Assembly: GCF_004310865.1 (NCBI RefSeq)
Contig: NZ_SIXI01000002.1
Span: 771,775 to 835,774, forward strand
Length of the DNA stretch: 64,000 bases
From: Aquabacterium lacunae
GTDB taxonomy: Bacteria > Pseudomonadota > Gammaproteobacteria > Burkholderiales > Burkholderiaceae_C
Reading direction: 5' to 3'
The notes beneath the pieces are model-generated. The model had not been told where the DNA came from, searched no databases, and saw nothing but the letters and a program-made list of their open reading frames with translations. How positions within the stretch are numbered: position 1 is the stretch's first letter; every line of letters begins with the position of its first letter. Shown in pieces: positions 53,763 through 62,238 of this stretch. The translations under genes and the position numbers were made by a program.

Positions 53763-54698
53763 TCAACCCAGGTCTTGCGCTGCACCTGCCGCCGGCTGTG
53801 GCGCCAGCCCGTCGAACTGCGCCACGATGGCATCGATCACGGCCCGCACCCGCTGCGGCAGCAGCCGTCGGCTGGGGTAGATCAGGTTGAAGGCCAGCGT
53901 GCCGGCACGCCAGTCCGGCAACACACGCTGCAGGGTGCCCCGCTCGATTTCTTCGCTGGCGATGCGTGGCGTGAACCGCCCCACCCCCACCCCACGGGCC
54001 ACCGTTTCCAGGCTGAGCGCATGGTTGTTGGCCCGCACCACAGGTGACACCTCGATGTCGTGGGCCTCGCCGGTGCGCTCGTGCGTGAGACGCCAGCGCT
54101 CCACGGGTTGCCCGTGCTCGCCCACCGCCCATTGCGTGATGACGGGCGCATGGCGCAGTTCATGGGGGTGCTGAGGCACCACCACCCCTGGCGCAGCACA
54201 CAGCCACAGGGGCACCTGCAGCACCGGCCGGGAAATGGCCGTGGGCGAGACGGGCAAGGAGGCATCGGCAATGACCACGTCGAAGCCCTCGGCCACCGGG
54301 TCGATGGCGCGGTCCAGCATGGCCATGTCGATCATCAAGCGGGGATGCTGCTTGCGCATGTTCACCACCTGACAGGCCACGGCGGTCTTGCCAAACAGGG
54401 TGGGCACCGCCATGCGGATGCGCCCCTCCATGGCCACATGGGCCTGGCTGACCTGCGCCTCGGCCTCCTCCAGGTTCTGCAGGATGTCGCGGCAGCGGCC
54501 CAGGTAGAGCTCACCGGCCTCGGTCAGGCGCATCGAGCGCGTGGTGCGTTCGAGCAGGCGGGTGCCCAGGTGCTTCTCCAGCGCAGCCACCTGCCGTGTG
54601 ACCAGGGCCTGGTCCACATCCAGCTGGCGTGCAGCGGCCGCGAAAGAGCCCTGGTCCACGACCAGGGTGAAGGTGCGCATGGCAGCGAGTCGGTCCAT
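53763..54698 (-). CDS. LysR-family transcriptional regulator
   Basis: 311 aa. The N-terminal winged HTH has MRTFTLVVDQGSFAAAARQLDVDQALVTRQVAALEKHLGTRLLERTTRSMRLTEAG. The C-terminal effector-binding domain (about 95-300) has PVAEGFDVVIADASLP and RPVLQVPLWLCAAPG. It lies between the two DUF4148 copies and is divergent from the second. Possible half-sites around TGATAAATCAGTCA in the shared gap suggest it controls DUF4148 gene(s) and itself. Confidence 0.93.
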   Translation of the reverse strand: MDRLAAMRTFTLVVDQGSFAAAARQLDVDQALVTRQVAALEKHLGTRLLERTTRSMRLTEAGELYLGRCRDILQNLEEAEAQVSQAHVAMEGRIRMAVPTLFGKTAVACQVVNMRKQHPRLMIDMAMLDRAIDPVAEGFDVVIADASLPVSPTAISRPVLQVPLWLCAAPGVVVPQHPHELRHAPVITQWAVGEHGQPVERWRLTHERTGEAHDIEVSPVVRANNHALSLETVARGVGVGRFTPRIASEEIERGTLQRVLPDWRAGTLAFNLIYPSRRLLPQRVRAVIDAIVAQFDGLAPQPAAGAAQDLG

Positions 54699-54763
54699 GC
54701 CTCAATTCTTGATAAATCAGTCAACAAGTCAAGGACTGAAATGGCATTTTTCAACCAATCTGT

Positions 54764-55227
54764 CATCAATAAAGTAGAGCCCATGGAGATGCCGATGCCG
54801 CACCGGAGACCCCCGGCAGCGAAACACAGCACCCCCTTGTTTCAACCCGCATCGAACTGGAGCCCACCATGACCGCCCACCGCATCATCGCCCTGACCTT
54901 CTCTGCCGCCGCCTTCGCCTTCGCTGGCGCCGCCCACGCCGACAACGGCCTGACCCGCGAACAGGTCAAGGCCGAACTGCGCGACGCCCAACGCAACGGC
55001 GACCTCATCGACTACGAAACCGGCAAGAAGCCCAACGAAGTCAACCCCTCGGCTTACCCACGCCAGGTCAAGGTCGCCCCGGTGGCCACCGCCCCCGCCG
55101 CCGTGCAGCACACCGCCATCGGCGACTTCGAAATGGACCTGCTGAACCAGCGCAGCGCCGCCTTGCTGCAACGCGCCGAACAGCAACGCCAGTTCGCCGG
55201 TAAGCGCTGAGCCAGCCACGCAGCTCC
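54764..55227. repeat. DUF4148 gene duplication, copy 2 (matches 53191-53654)
   Basis: See copy 1; offset 1573. A run of ten C residues at 55229-55238 begins right where the similarity ends. Confidence 0.9.
54869..55210 (+). CDS. DUF4148 domain secreted protein (copy 2)
   Basis: 113 aa, three substitutions from copy 1 (Ile17 to Phe, Ser78 to Ala, Thr102 to Ala). Same signal peptide and LTREQVKAELRDAQRNGD motif. The ATG is 170 nt from the divergent LysR start. The recent duplication suggests a dosage benefit or a passive by-product of recombination. Confidence 0.88.
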   Translation: MTAHRIIALTFSAAAFAFAGAAHADNGLTREQVKAELRDAQRNGDLIDYETGKKPNEVNPSAYPRQVKVAPVATAPAAVQHTAIGDFEMDLLNQRSAALLQRAEQQRQFAGKR

Positions 55228-55287
55228 GCCCCCCCCCCGGGCCGGGCTGCCCACAACGTGCACTGGGGCATGCACACATGCCCCACA

Positions 55288-55332
55288 CCGAAGGGTTCCT
55301 GCCGCACACAATGCGGGCATGGAACCCTTCGG
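55288..55332. promoter_or_regulatory. Extended hairpin spanning the start codon of the FemAB-like gene
   Basis: CCGAAGGGTTCC (55288-55299) pairs perfectly with GGAACCCTTCGG (55321-55332). The inner part TGCCGCA/TGCGGGCA continues the stem with a small bulge. The ATG (55319-55321) is inside the structure. It could block ribosome access or stop upstream transcription. Confidence 0.5.
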
Positions 55333-56569
55333 CCATTCAGCGTCAGCGCATGCGCCGCGCGACACAGCGCACGGCGAACCCACCTGGCACCTGCAGGTGC
55401 ACGACAGCCTGCAGTCGGTGAGTGCCTCCACCTGGCAAAGCCTGTGGCTGCGCAGCCCTCAGCCCACGCCGTTCATGCACCACGCCTGGCTGAGCGCGCT
55501 GGAGCGCCATGGCTGCGCGACCCCGGACACCGGCTGGCAACCCCTGGTGCTGACCGCTCACGCCGCCTTGCCCCCACAGGCACACACCACCACGCCAGCA
55601 CCGCCGCAAGCCGCCTGCGTGGCCTGGCTGAAAAGCCACAGTCACGGTGAGTTCGTGTTCGACTGGGCCTGGGCACAGGCCTACGAACGGCACGGCCTGG
55701 CCTACTACCCCAAGCTGGTGGTGGCCAGCCCGTTTTCACCGGTGCCGGGCAGCCGCTTGCTGGGCGAGCACCCAGGCGCGCGGCAGGCCTTGCTGCATGG
55801 CTTGCGGCAACTGACCCTGCAGGAGGGCTGGTCGTCGGCACATGTGCTGTTCCTCGATGACGAGGAACGCGCGTGGGCCACACAGGCTGAAGCCCATGCC
55901 AGCGGCTGGATGCTGCGACGCAATGTGCAGTTCCACTGGCAGCAGCCCGCTGCGCGCTGGCCCGACATGGAAGCCTTTCTGGGCAGCCTGCAGCGCGACA
56001 AGCGCAAGAAGATCCAGCAGGAGCGACGCAAGGTGCGAGAAGCCGGCGTGACAGTGCAGGCTCTCCAGGGCCACGAGATCACCGAGGCCGACTGGGATTT
56101 CTTTTTCACCTGCTATGCCAACACCTACCATGTGCGTGGGCAGCGGCCCTACCTGAACCGCGCCTTCTTCCGCGAGGTGGCCCACACCATGCCCGAGCAC
56201 TGGCTGATGTTCACGGCCAGCCGCCAAGGCCGCCCCGTGGCCAGTGCCCTGCTGGTGTGCGACCTGCCACGCCGCACGGTGTGGGGCCGTCACTGGGGAT
56301 GCGTGGAGGAGGTGCCCTGCCTGCACTTCGAGCTGTGCTACTACGCCCCGCTGCAGTGGTGCATCGAACACGGCATCGACCGCTTTGAAGGCGGCGCTCA
56401 GGGCGAGCACAAGATGGCGCGCGGTTTTTCGCCGGTGGACACCTGGTCGGCGCACTGGCTGGCCGACCCGCGTTTTGCCTCTGCGGTGGACGACTTCCTG
56501 GCACGCGAGCGCGAAGGCGTGGCCGCCTATGTCGATGAGCTGACCGACCGCAGCCCCTTCAAGGGCTGA
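55319..56569 (+). CDS. FemAB-like/GNAT family protein (DUF482, PF04339 type)
   Basis: 416 aa. N-terminal half: HDSLQSVSASTWQSLWLRSPQPTPFMHHAWLSALERHGC, SHGEFVFDWAWAQAYERHGLAYYPKLVVASPFSPVPGSRLL. C-terminal half: FHWQQPAARWPDMEAFLGSLQRDKRKKIQQERRKVREAG, TYHVRGQRPYLNRAFFREVA, LHFELCYYAPLQWCIEHGIDRFEGGAQGEHKMARGF. These are hallmarks of the peptidogalycan biosynthesis/recognition-type family with two acyltransferase-like folds. Biochemical role not established. The start codon is inside a long hairpin and has no clear ribosome site. Confidence 0.85.
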   Translation: MEPFGHSASAHAPRDTAHGEPTWHLQVHDSLQSVSASTWQSLWLRSPQPTPFMHHAWLSALERHGCATPDTGWQPLVLTAHAALPPQAHTTTPAPPQAACVAWLKSHSHGEFVFDWAWAQAYERHGLAYYPKLVVASPFSPVPGSRLLGEHPGARQALLHGLRQLTLQEGWSSAHVLFLDDEERAWATQAEAHASGWMLRRNVQFHWQQPAARWPDMEAFLGSLQRDKRKKIQQERRKVREAGVTVQALQGHEITEADWDFFFTCYANTYHVRGQRPYLNRAFFREVAHTMPEHWLMFTASRQGRPVASALLVCDLPRRTVWGRHWGCVEEVPCLHFELCYYAPLQWCIEHGIDRFEGGAQGEHKMARGFSPVDTWSAHWLADPRFASAVDDFLAREREGVAAYVDELTDRSPFKG

Positions 56570-56584
56570 AGGACACGCGCCCCC

Positions 56585-57214
56585 TCACCACCGGAAGGTG
56601 TGCTGCGCACGCCCCTTGTGGAGGTCGATCAGCTGGGCATTGGGCTCGTCGGTGGAGGCCACCCAGGCCACGGCCTCTGCGTGCGAACGGCCGAACTGCA
56701 TGTGCCGGCGCACCAGACGCTCGCGGCGCAAATCTGGATCGACCTCGACATACCAGGCCTCGTCCAGACAAGCCGCCACGTCGGCCCAAGGCCCCGTGGG
56801 CAACAGCAGGTAATTGCCTTCGGTGATGACCAACCGGGTCTCGGCCGGCACCGCGATGGCGCCCGCAATGCCTTCTTCGATCTCGCGCCGGTACTCCGGC
56901 GCATGGACCACGTCGCCGGCACGGGGCTCGCGCAGGCGGCGCAGCAGGGCCACATACCCGGCGCTGTCGAAGGTGTCGGGCGCGCCCTTGCGGCTGGCGC
57001 GGCCCAGCCGGGCCAGCTCTGAATTGGCCAGGTGGTAGCCGTCCATGGGCACCACCACCGAGTCGTCGGGAAACGCAGCGTGCAGCGCAGCCGCCAGCGT
57101 GGACTTGCCACTGCCAGGGCCGCCCACCAGCCCGAGGATGACCCGCGGACCACGTGCCATCAGGGCCCGGACGCGATCGAGGTGGGCTGTGGCGATCAGG
57201 GATGGAGAAGTCAT
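56585..57214 (-). CDS. P-loop nucleoside/nucleotide kinase family protein
   Basis: 209 aa. Walker A VGGPGSGKSTLA (about 31-42), then VVVPMDGYHLANSEL, GAPDTFDSAGYVALLRRLR, VHAPEYRREIEEGIAGAI and LVITEGNYLLLPTGPWADV, the uridine-kinase-like layout shared with pantothenate kinase and the YggC/FrcK type. Ends with DEPNAQLI. Phosphorylates a small nucleoside or sugar; substrate unknown. Convergent with the FemAB-like gene. Confidence 0.85.
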   Translation of the reverse strand: MTSPSLIATAHLDRVRALMARGPRVILGLVGGPGSGKSTLAAALHAAFPDDSVVVPMDGYHLANSELARLGRASRKGAPDTFDSAGYVALLRRLREPRAGDVVHAPEYRREIEEGIAGAIAVPAETRLVITEGNYLLLPTGPWADVAACLDEAWYVEVDPDLRRERLVRRHMQFGRSHAEAVAWVASTDEPNAQLIDLHKGRAQHTFRW

Positions 57215-57277
57215 GGCGCCAGCATAGGCCGGAAATGTCCGAGAAGACCCGGGACACGCACCGGGGGCGGTCCGTCG

Positions 57278-58861
57278 TCAGGCCGCATGCAGCAGGGTCA
57301 GACTTTGCTGCGCCATGCGTGATGCGCCGTCCACCGGACCGTCGGCCATGACGACCCGATCGGGTCTGACAACGGCCACCCAGCCCGCAGGCACCCGAGG
57401 GGAACCAAACGAATTGTCGAGGTCTTCCCAGGTCGAGACGGTGGTGGCCTGGGCGGGATTGCCACGCGGGGCAATGCGCACAAAGCGCCCGCCGGCACTG
57501 AGCCAGCGCTGTCGAAGCGCAGACGGCAGGGTGGCCGATGGATCGACGCCAAAGCCCACCAGCAGCAGCCCTTGTCCCAGGGCGTCGTCACTGAGCATGG
57601 GCACGCGCCCCATGGGTGACCTCACCCAGCCTTGGGGCAAGGCCCCGCCGCGGGTCAGCCCCGCACAGGCCTTGCCCGGCATGAAGCAGCCTCGCTTGAA
57701 CCGGTTGGCGGGCTTGATCTCGAGGTTCTCGAAGAGGTCCTTGACGCGCGGGATCGACGACATCACCTTCATCACCCCATGTGTGAGCCAGGCCTGCACG
57801 ACGCTGCCGGGCATCACCAGGCGACCCATCCATTGCGCCAGCTGGATCATCTCCCGCACATGCGGCTGTCGCTCGCGACTGTAGCTCTCCAGCAAAGCCG
57901 GTGTGGCCCGCCCCTGAACGACCCAGGCCAGCTTCCAGCCCAGGTTGGCGACATCGCGCAGGCCCGCCACCAACCCTTGCCCCACAAAGGGCGGTGTGAT
58001 GTGTGCAGCATCCCCCACCAGGAAGGCACGATCCACCTGGAAGGTGTCGGCCACCCGCGCATGGAACCGGTACACGGCCACCCGCTCGATGTCGATGTCC
58101 TGCCCTTGCGACCAGGGCGCCAGCAAACCCTTGACCATCTCCGGCTGCTCCATCTGCTGCCGCGTCTCGCCAGGCTGGAGCTTGAACTCCCAGCGCTGCC
58201 GATTGCCAGGGGCCACCATGTGGGGTGTGGGGCGCCGCGGGTCACAGATGAACTCCACGTGGTCGATGGGTTGAGGCACCTGCCGGGCGTCCACCACCAA
58301 CCAGTCTTCGGCATAGGTCTTGCCCTTGAAGTCGAGCCCCAGCAGGTTGCGCACCAGCGAGTTGGCCCCGTCTGCACCCACGATGAACTGCGCCTGCACC
58401 TCATGCTGGAGCCCATCGGTGTCACACACCCGGGCCCTGACGCCCTGCGGGTGTTGCTCGAAGCCCAGCAAGGTCACGCCCAGGGCCACCTCCACCGACG
58501 GGTGGGCTGCCAGACGGTCACGCAACACCTGCTCGAGCTGAGGCTGGTAGAAGGTCACCAGCTTGGGATGCCCGTCGATCGAGCCGGCGGTGTTGGCCCG
58601 GCTGTAGAAGCCGAAGTGCGGCGAATGCATCCGCACCTCGGGGATGGCCACGGTGTCGATGTCGCCCTCCTGCAGACCGCACATCTGCAACACGCGCAAG
58701 GCTTCGTTGTCGAGCGCAATGGCGCGGGGCGCGGCGAAGATCTCGGTCGCTTTGTCGATCACCAGCACCTGCACGCCCTGCTGGCCAAGGAGATTGGCCA
58801 GGGCCGCGCCCACAGGGCCGAGCCCCACCAGCAGCACATCAGTCTGTTTTGGCAAACGCAT
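57278..58861 (-). CDS. FAD-dependent aromatic hydroxylase (MhpA-like)
   Basis: 527 aa. N-terminal FAD-binding GLGPVGAALANLLGQQGV, then APRAIALDNEALRVLQMCG, DWLVVDAR and RAFLVGDAAHITPPFVGQGLVAGLRDVANLGWKL (GD motif), followed by a C-terminal thioredoxin-like domain. It resembles 3-(3-hydroxyphenyl)propionate hydroxylase. It would add a hydroxyl group to a phenolic substrate, preparing it for ring cleavage by the extradiol enzyme encoded upstream in the operon. Last gene of the operon, 17 nt after the MDR gene. Confidence 0.88.
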   Translation of the reverse strand: MRLPKQTDVLLVGLGPVGAALANLLGQQGVQVLVIDKATEIFAAPRAIALDNEALRVLQMCGLQEGDIDTVAIPEVRMHSPHFGFYSRANTAGSIDGHPKLVTFYQPQLEQVLRDRLAAHPSVEVALGVTLLGFEQHPQGVRARVCDTDGLQHEVQAQFIVGADGANSLVRNLLGLDFKGKTYAEDWLVVDARQVPQPIDHVEFICDPRRPTPHMVAPGNRQRWEFKLQPGETRQQMEQPEMVKGLLAPWSQGQDIDIERVAVYRFHARVADTFQVDRAFLVGDAAHITPPFVGQGLVAGLRDVANLGWKLAWVVQGRATPALLESYSRERQPHVREMIQLAQWMGRLVMPGSVVQAWLTHGVMKVMSSIPRVKDLFENLEIKPANRFKRGCFMPGKACAGLTRGGALPQGWVRSPMGRVPMLSDDALGQGLLLVGFGVDPSATLPSALRQRWLSAGGRFVRIAPRGNPAQATTVSTWEDLDNSFGSPRVPAGWVAVVRPDRVVMADGPVDGASRMAQQSLTLLHAA

Positions 58862-58878
58862 GGAAGGGTCCTTGTCGG

Positions 58879-59928
58879 TCAGAGGTGAGCCACCAGCACC
58901 GCACGGGTGGAGCGTCCCTGGCCCACGTGCACAAAAGCGCTGTCGGCCTGCCCGAATGGCGCGCGATGCGCCACGTCCAGCACGAGGGGCCGCGAGAGCA
59001 GGCTGGCCTGCAAGGCGTCCATCGCCCCCTCATCGGGCCTGAACACCGTCCAGGCCTGGCGCGCAGGTGGCGCGATGCCTTGCAAACGGCGGCGCCCGCC
59101 TTGCCAGGCGCGCCAGCAGCTCAGCCCGCCGGCCATCCAGCCGTGTGCATCGATCTCGGCCAGCAAGGGGTGCACCGTGGTGGCATGCCCCCGTGCCGAC
59201 GCGTGCAAACGCGCCATGACCTCGGCATCGTCGGCCCACAGACCAAAGTTCAGCGTGGCGTCAAAGGCCGAGGGCACAGCCGACAGTGCCGTGGCGTGCC
59301 GGTCGACCACCTGTGCAGCACCCAGGGCCACGCTGCGCTCCAGAGAGCGGGGGCCGCAGACCGCTGTGACCGATGCGCCCCAGCGGCTCAGCACCTGAAT
59401 GGCCAGCTGCCCCAAGGCACCACCGGCTCCGTTGATCAGCACCCGGCATGCACCCGCGGTCTGCGCATCCAGGCCGACAGCCGCCAGCGCTCGCCACAGC
59501 GTGGTGAAGGTGTAGGGCAACACGGCGGCCGACGCCATGGGCACCCCATCGGGCAAGGGGCGCACCCAACGCGTCGACACGCAAACCTCGCTGCGGTGCG
59601 AGCCCTGGGCCCCGGTGGGCACCAGCCCCCACACCCGCACGCCAGGCGCCAGATGCTTCACGCCGGACCCGACTTCGGTGACCACCCCGGCGAAATCGTT
59701 GCCCAGGACCAGCTCGGCACCGCCCGCGCCCATCAGGGACAGCACACGCTGGCCATACCCGGCGGCACGCTTGACATCGATGGGGTTCACGGACGCGACC
59801 TGCACCGCCACGCGCACCTGGTCATGCCCGAGAGGCCGCGCGGGGGCTGACTGCCAGCGCAGGCTGAGCTCTGTCGCCGCTGGCGATACCCGGCAGGTCA
59901 GTGCCATGGGCACCCTGGGCGCCGTCAT
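58879..59928 (-). CDS. Zinc-independent MDR family oxidoreductase (quinone oxidoreductase-like)
   Basis: 349 aa. MDR fold: VQVASVNPIDVKRAAGYG, LGNDFAGVVTEVGSGV, LPYTFTTLWRAL and the Rossmann motif INGAGGALGQLAIQVLSRWGASV. No structural-zinc cysteine lobe is visible. NAD(P)H-dependent reduction of an unsaturated or quinoid intermediate is likely. ATG overlaps the FAH stop by 4 nt. Confidence 0.85.
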   Translation of the reverse strand: MTAPRVPMALTCRVSPAATELSLRWQSAPARPLGHDQVRVAVQVASVNPIDVKRAAGYGQRVLSLMGAGGAELVLGNDFAGVVTEVGSGVKHLAPGVRVWGLVPTGAQGSHRSEVCVSTRWVRPLPDGVPMASAAVLPYTFTTLWRALAAVGLDAQTAGACRVLINGAGGALGQLAIQVLSRWGASVTAVCGPRSLERSVALGAAQVVDRHATALSAVPSAFDATLNFGLWADDAEVMARLHASARGHATTVHPLLAEIDAHGWMAGGLSCWRAWQGGRRRLQGIAPPARQAWTVFRPDEGAMDALQASLLSRPLVLDVAHRAPFGQADSAFVHVGQGRSTRAVLVAHL

Positions 59929-60896
59929 GCCGACACCACCTTGTTGCGCTGCACCCCGAGGTCGAGCCGCCCGTCGTCGGTGCGGATGCTCAGCTCCATC
60001 ACGTCATTGGGCTGAAGGAACAAGGGATCTTTCATGCCCTTGCGCACAAAGATCTTCCATTTCATGGCATCGGAGATGAAATGCCGGGCCAGGAACATGG
60101 GCAGCTTGCCAGGCGCCCGGGCGGCGCAACCTGCCGGTGTGCCCGTGGCAATCAGGTCACCGGCCTTCAGATCCTGCAACGCCGACAGCTCGGTCAGCGT
60201 CTGATGGGGCTTGAACAGCATCGAGCCACACAGGTCGTTCTGGCGCTCGCTGCCGTTGACGCTCAGGCGCATGCGCAGGCTCGGCCACAGTGCCCATTCG
60301 TGAGGCTCCAGCAGCAGCAAGCTGGGGCCGACAGGGCCGAAGGTGCGGTAGCTCTTGCCCTTGTAGAACTGCCCCTGCGGCAACTGCACGTCACGCGCCG
60401 AGACATCGTTGACGATGGTGAGGCCAGCCAGCACTTCATGCAGACGGTCGGGCTGCACGTCGCGGGCCTGGGTCAGGTCCTGTGACAGCACCAGGCCCAG
60501 CTCCACTTCGTAGTCCAGCAAGTGCACATGCCGCGGACGCACCACATCGTCCGTGGGACCGGTGATGCACGACGAGGCCTTGGTGAAGATGGTGTTGAAC
60601 GGGAAGTTCCTGGGGTCCAGCCCCGACTCGCGCACATGGCTGGCGTAGTTCACGCCCTGGCAGATGAACTGCTGGTTGGTGGTGACCGGCGAGAGCAGCT
60701 TCACCTCGTCGAGACTCCATGTGGCCTGCGCTCGGGTGGCGGCACGTGCCTCTGCCAGCGCATGGCGGACGAACTCGCCGGTGGTGGTGGCCTGCGTGGC
60801 CAGCACCGCGATGCGACGGTCGAACACGACACCCCACTGTGGCGGGGTGGACGGAAGGCCAGCCTTGGGCTGGAAGCGAACGACGGAAATGGCCAT
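59925..60896 (-). CDS. Fumarylacetoacetate hydrolase (FAH) family protein
   Basis: 323 aa from the ATG at 60896. Metal-binding residues of the family: LLDYEVELGLVL (Glu-x-Glu), VNDVSARDVQ (Asp), then FYKGKSYRTFGPVGPSLL, LIATGTPAGCA and DVMELSI. Acts on a ring-cleavage product, by hydrolysis of a C-C bond or hydration, in the cytosol. Second gene of the operon, 41 nt after the dioxygenase gene. Confidence 0.9.
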   Translation of the reverse strand: MAISVVRFQPKAGLPSTPPQWGVVFDRRIAVLATQATTTGEFVRHALAEARAATRAQATWSLDEVKLLSPVTTNQQFICQGVNYASHVRESGLDPRNFPFNTIFTKASSCITGPTDDVVRPRHVHLLDYEVELGLVLSQDLTQARDVQPDRLHEVLAGLTIVNDVSARDVQLPQGQFYKGKSYRTFGPVGPSLLLLEPHEWALWPSLRMRLSVNGSERQNDLCGSMLFKPHQTLTELSALQDLKAGDLIATGTPAGCAARAPGKLPMFLARHFISDAMKWKIFVRKGMKDPLFLQPNDVMELSIRTDDGRLDLGVQRNKVVSA

Positions 60897-60937
60897 CGGA
60901 GGGTTCCTGAAGGGTTGAGGTCGAGAACGGTTGTCGA

Positions 60938-62077
60938 TCAAAGCCAGGGGCGAGCGGGCCTGTCGATCGCCTGGCCAGACAGGATCAGGCGACCAAGGTT
61001 CAGACGCCCAGACCGCCAGAGCCTGAAAACCTTCCAAAGGAGCGCTGGCCCCTTCTTCGGGAACATGGTGGGCGGCACGTCGCCCCCCCAGGCCCAGATG
61101 CTGGCCGGGCTGAACGGCACGTACCGTGTTTCGTGGTCGGCGGTGAAGACATCGCCGTCGGTGTAATGCTCGAACTCCAGCCCATCCGGGTCATGCCAGT
61201 AATCGAACAGCTGACTGCCCAGCACATGGCGCCCGATGCCCCACATGTGCCGATGGCCATTGGCTCGGAGCACCTGCTGGCCCTGGCCCAGCGCGTCCAG
61301 ATCCTCCACCTCCCAGGCGCTGTGCTCGTACCTGGGCTCCAGCCCTCCGGCAATGACCAGGGTGTGGTGATCGGCTGGCGTTGAGCCCAGGTCCAGGCGA
61401 AAGAAGGTCAGCAATGGCGAGCCGTCAGGCAGGTACTGGACATCGGTGGGGATCAGGCCCAGCACGCGCATGTACCAGTCGGCCATGGTCTGGAAATCGG
61501 TGGTCTGCAGCACCACGTGCCCCAGGCGCCCGACCTTGGCCGGCTCGATGGGCGGGCGCACCGTGGCATTGACGCGTGACACCTGCGTGAGCGTGTTCAT
61601 CTGGCCAGTGAGTGGTGCTCGCACCGGCAGCGGGTCCAGCTGCCCCCACCCCTGAATCAGCCACACGGCATGGCCGTCGGGGTCCCGCAAGCTGACAGCC
61701 CGACCGCCCCCAGGTACCGCGTCGGGCGGCACAGGCTGCGCGCCGATCTGCCGCGCCAGATCAGCCAGCGGCACATGCTCAGGCACGACAAAGGCCGCGC
61801 CGACATAGCGCGAACGGCGAGCGCGGTGAGCCACCAGCACCGCCGGCGCAGAACCGGTGGCGCGCATGACCAGACGGTCGTGCGTGCGCGACACCGTGAT
61901 CAGCCCGAAGTCTTGCCAGAAGCGCTCGGCACGCGCCAGATCAGGCTTGTCGAACATCAGAAAGGCCAGCTGAGAGGCCTTGGCCAGCGGCTGAGGACGC
62001 TGCACCTTCTGCACGAAGTCAGGCCTCAGGTGCTCCGGATACTCCGGCGCCGTGCGAAGAACAGGGGGCGAGGTCAT
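60938..62077 (-). CDS. VOC-family (type I extradiol-like) ring-cleavage dioxygenase
   Basis: 379 aa. Two VOC modules: an N-terminal one (LAFLMFDKPDLARAERFWQDFGL) and a catalytic one with the metal ligands His (GRLGHVVLQT), His (PADHHTLVIAGG) and Glu (GLEFEHYTDGD), plus the YWHDPDG motif. It cleaves a catechol-like ring next to the hydroxyls, after the hydroxylase encoded at the end of the operon. A C-terminal tail of about 55 residues (ALLWKVFRLWRSGRLNLG) is longer than usual. First gene of the operon. Confidence 0.88.
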   Translation of the reverse strand: MTSPPVLRTAPEYPEHLRPDFVQKVQRPQPLAKASQLAFLMFDKPDLARAERFWQDFGLITVSRTHDRLVMRATGSAPAVLVAHRARRSRYVGAAFVVPEHVPLADLARQIGAQPVPPDAVPGGGRAVSLRDPDGHAVWLIQGWGQLDPLPVRAPLTGQMNTLTQVSRVNATVRPPIEPAKVGRLGHVVLQTTDFQTMADWYMRVLGLIPTDVQYLPDGSPLLTFFRLDLGSTPADHHTLVIAGGLEPRYEHSAWEVEDLDALGQGQQVLRANGHRHMWGIGRHVLGSQLFDYWHDPDGLEFEHYTDGDVFTADHETRYVPFSPASIWAWGGDVPPTMFPKKGPALLWKVFRLWRSGRLNLGRLILSGQAIDRPARPWL

Positions 62078-62129
62078 GGCACACAGGGGATGACACTTGC
62101 CGAGTGATCAGCACCCAGCCACGCATCAC

Positions 62130-62170
62130 GATAATGACTTTAATGTCATTTTGACACAAAAGTCATTATC
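62130..62170. promoter_or_regulatory. Operator for the TetR regulator in the divergent promoter region
   Basis: GATAATGACTTT (62130-62141) and AAAGTCATTATC (62159-62170) form a perfect 12-bp inverted repeat. A shorter repeat AATGAC-N6-GTCATT lies at 62133-62150, so there are three TGAC/GTCA half sites. A minus-strand promoter TTGTGT-N17-CATTAT overlaps them. Bound regulator would block both genes. Confidence 0.7.
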
Positions 62171-62238
62171 ATCAACAGGTTCAACCCTGACGCGCAGCCC
62201 ATGCGACAGTTCAGCTTTGACCGAGTGACCTGACCGCA

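Noticed and set aside
55229..55238. Run of ten C residues as a phase-variation tract
   Set aside because: It lies between genes, not inside a coding or promoter region that I can identify, and could be sequencing noise.
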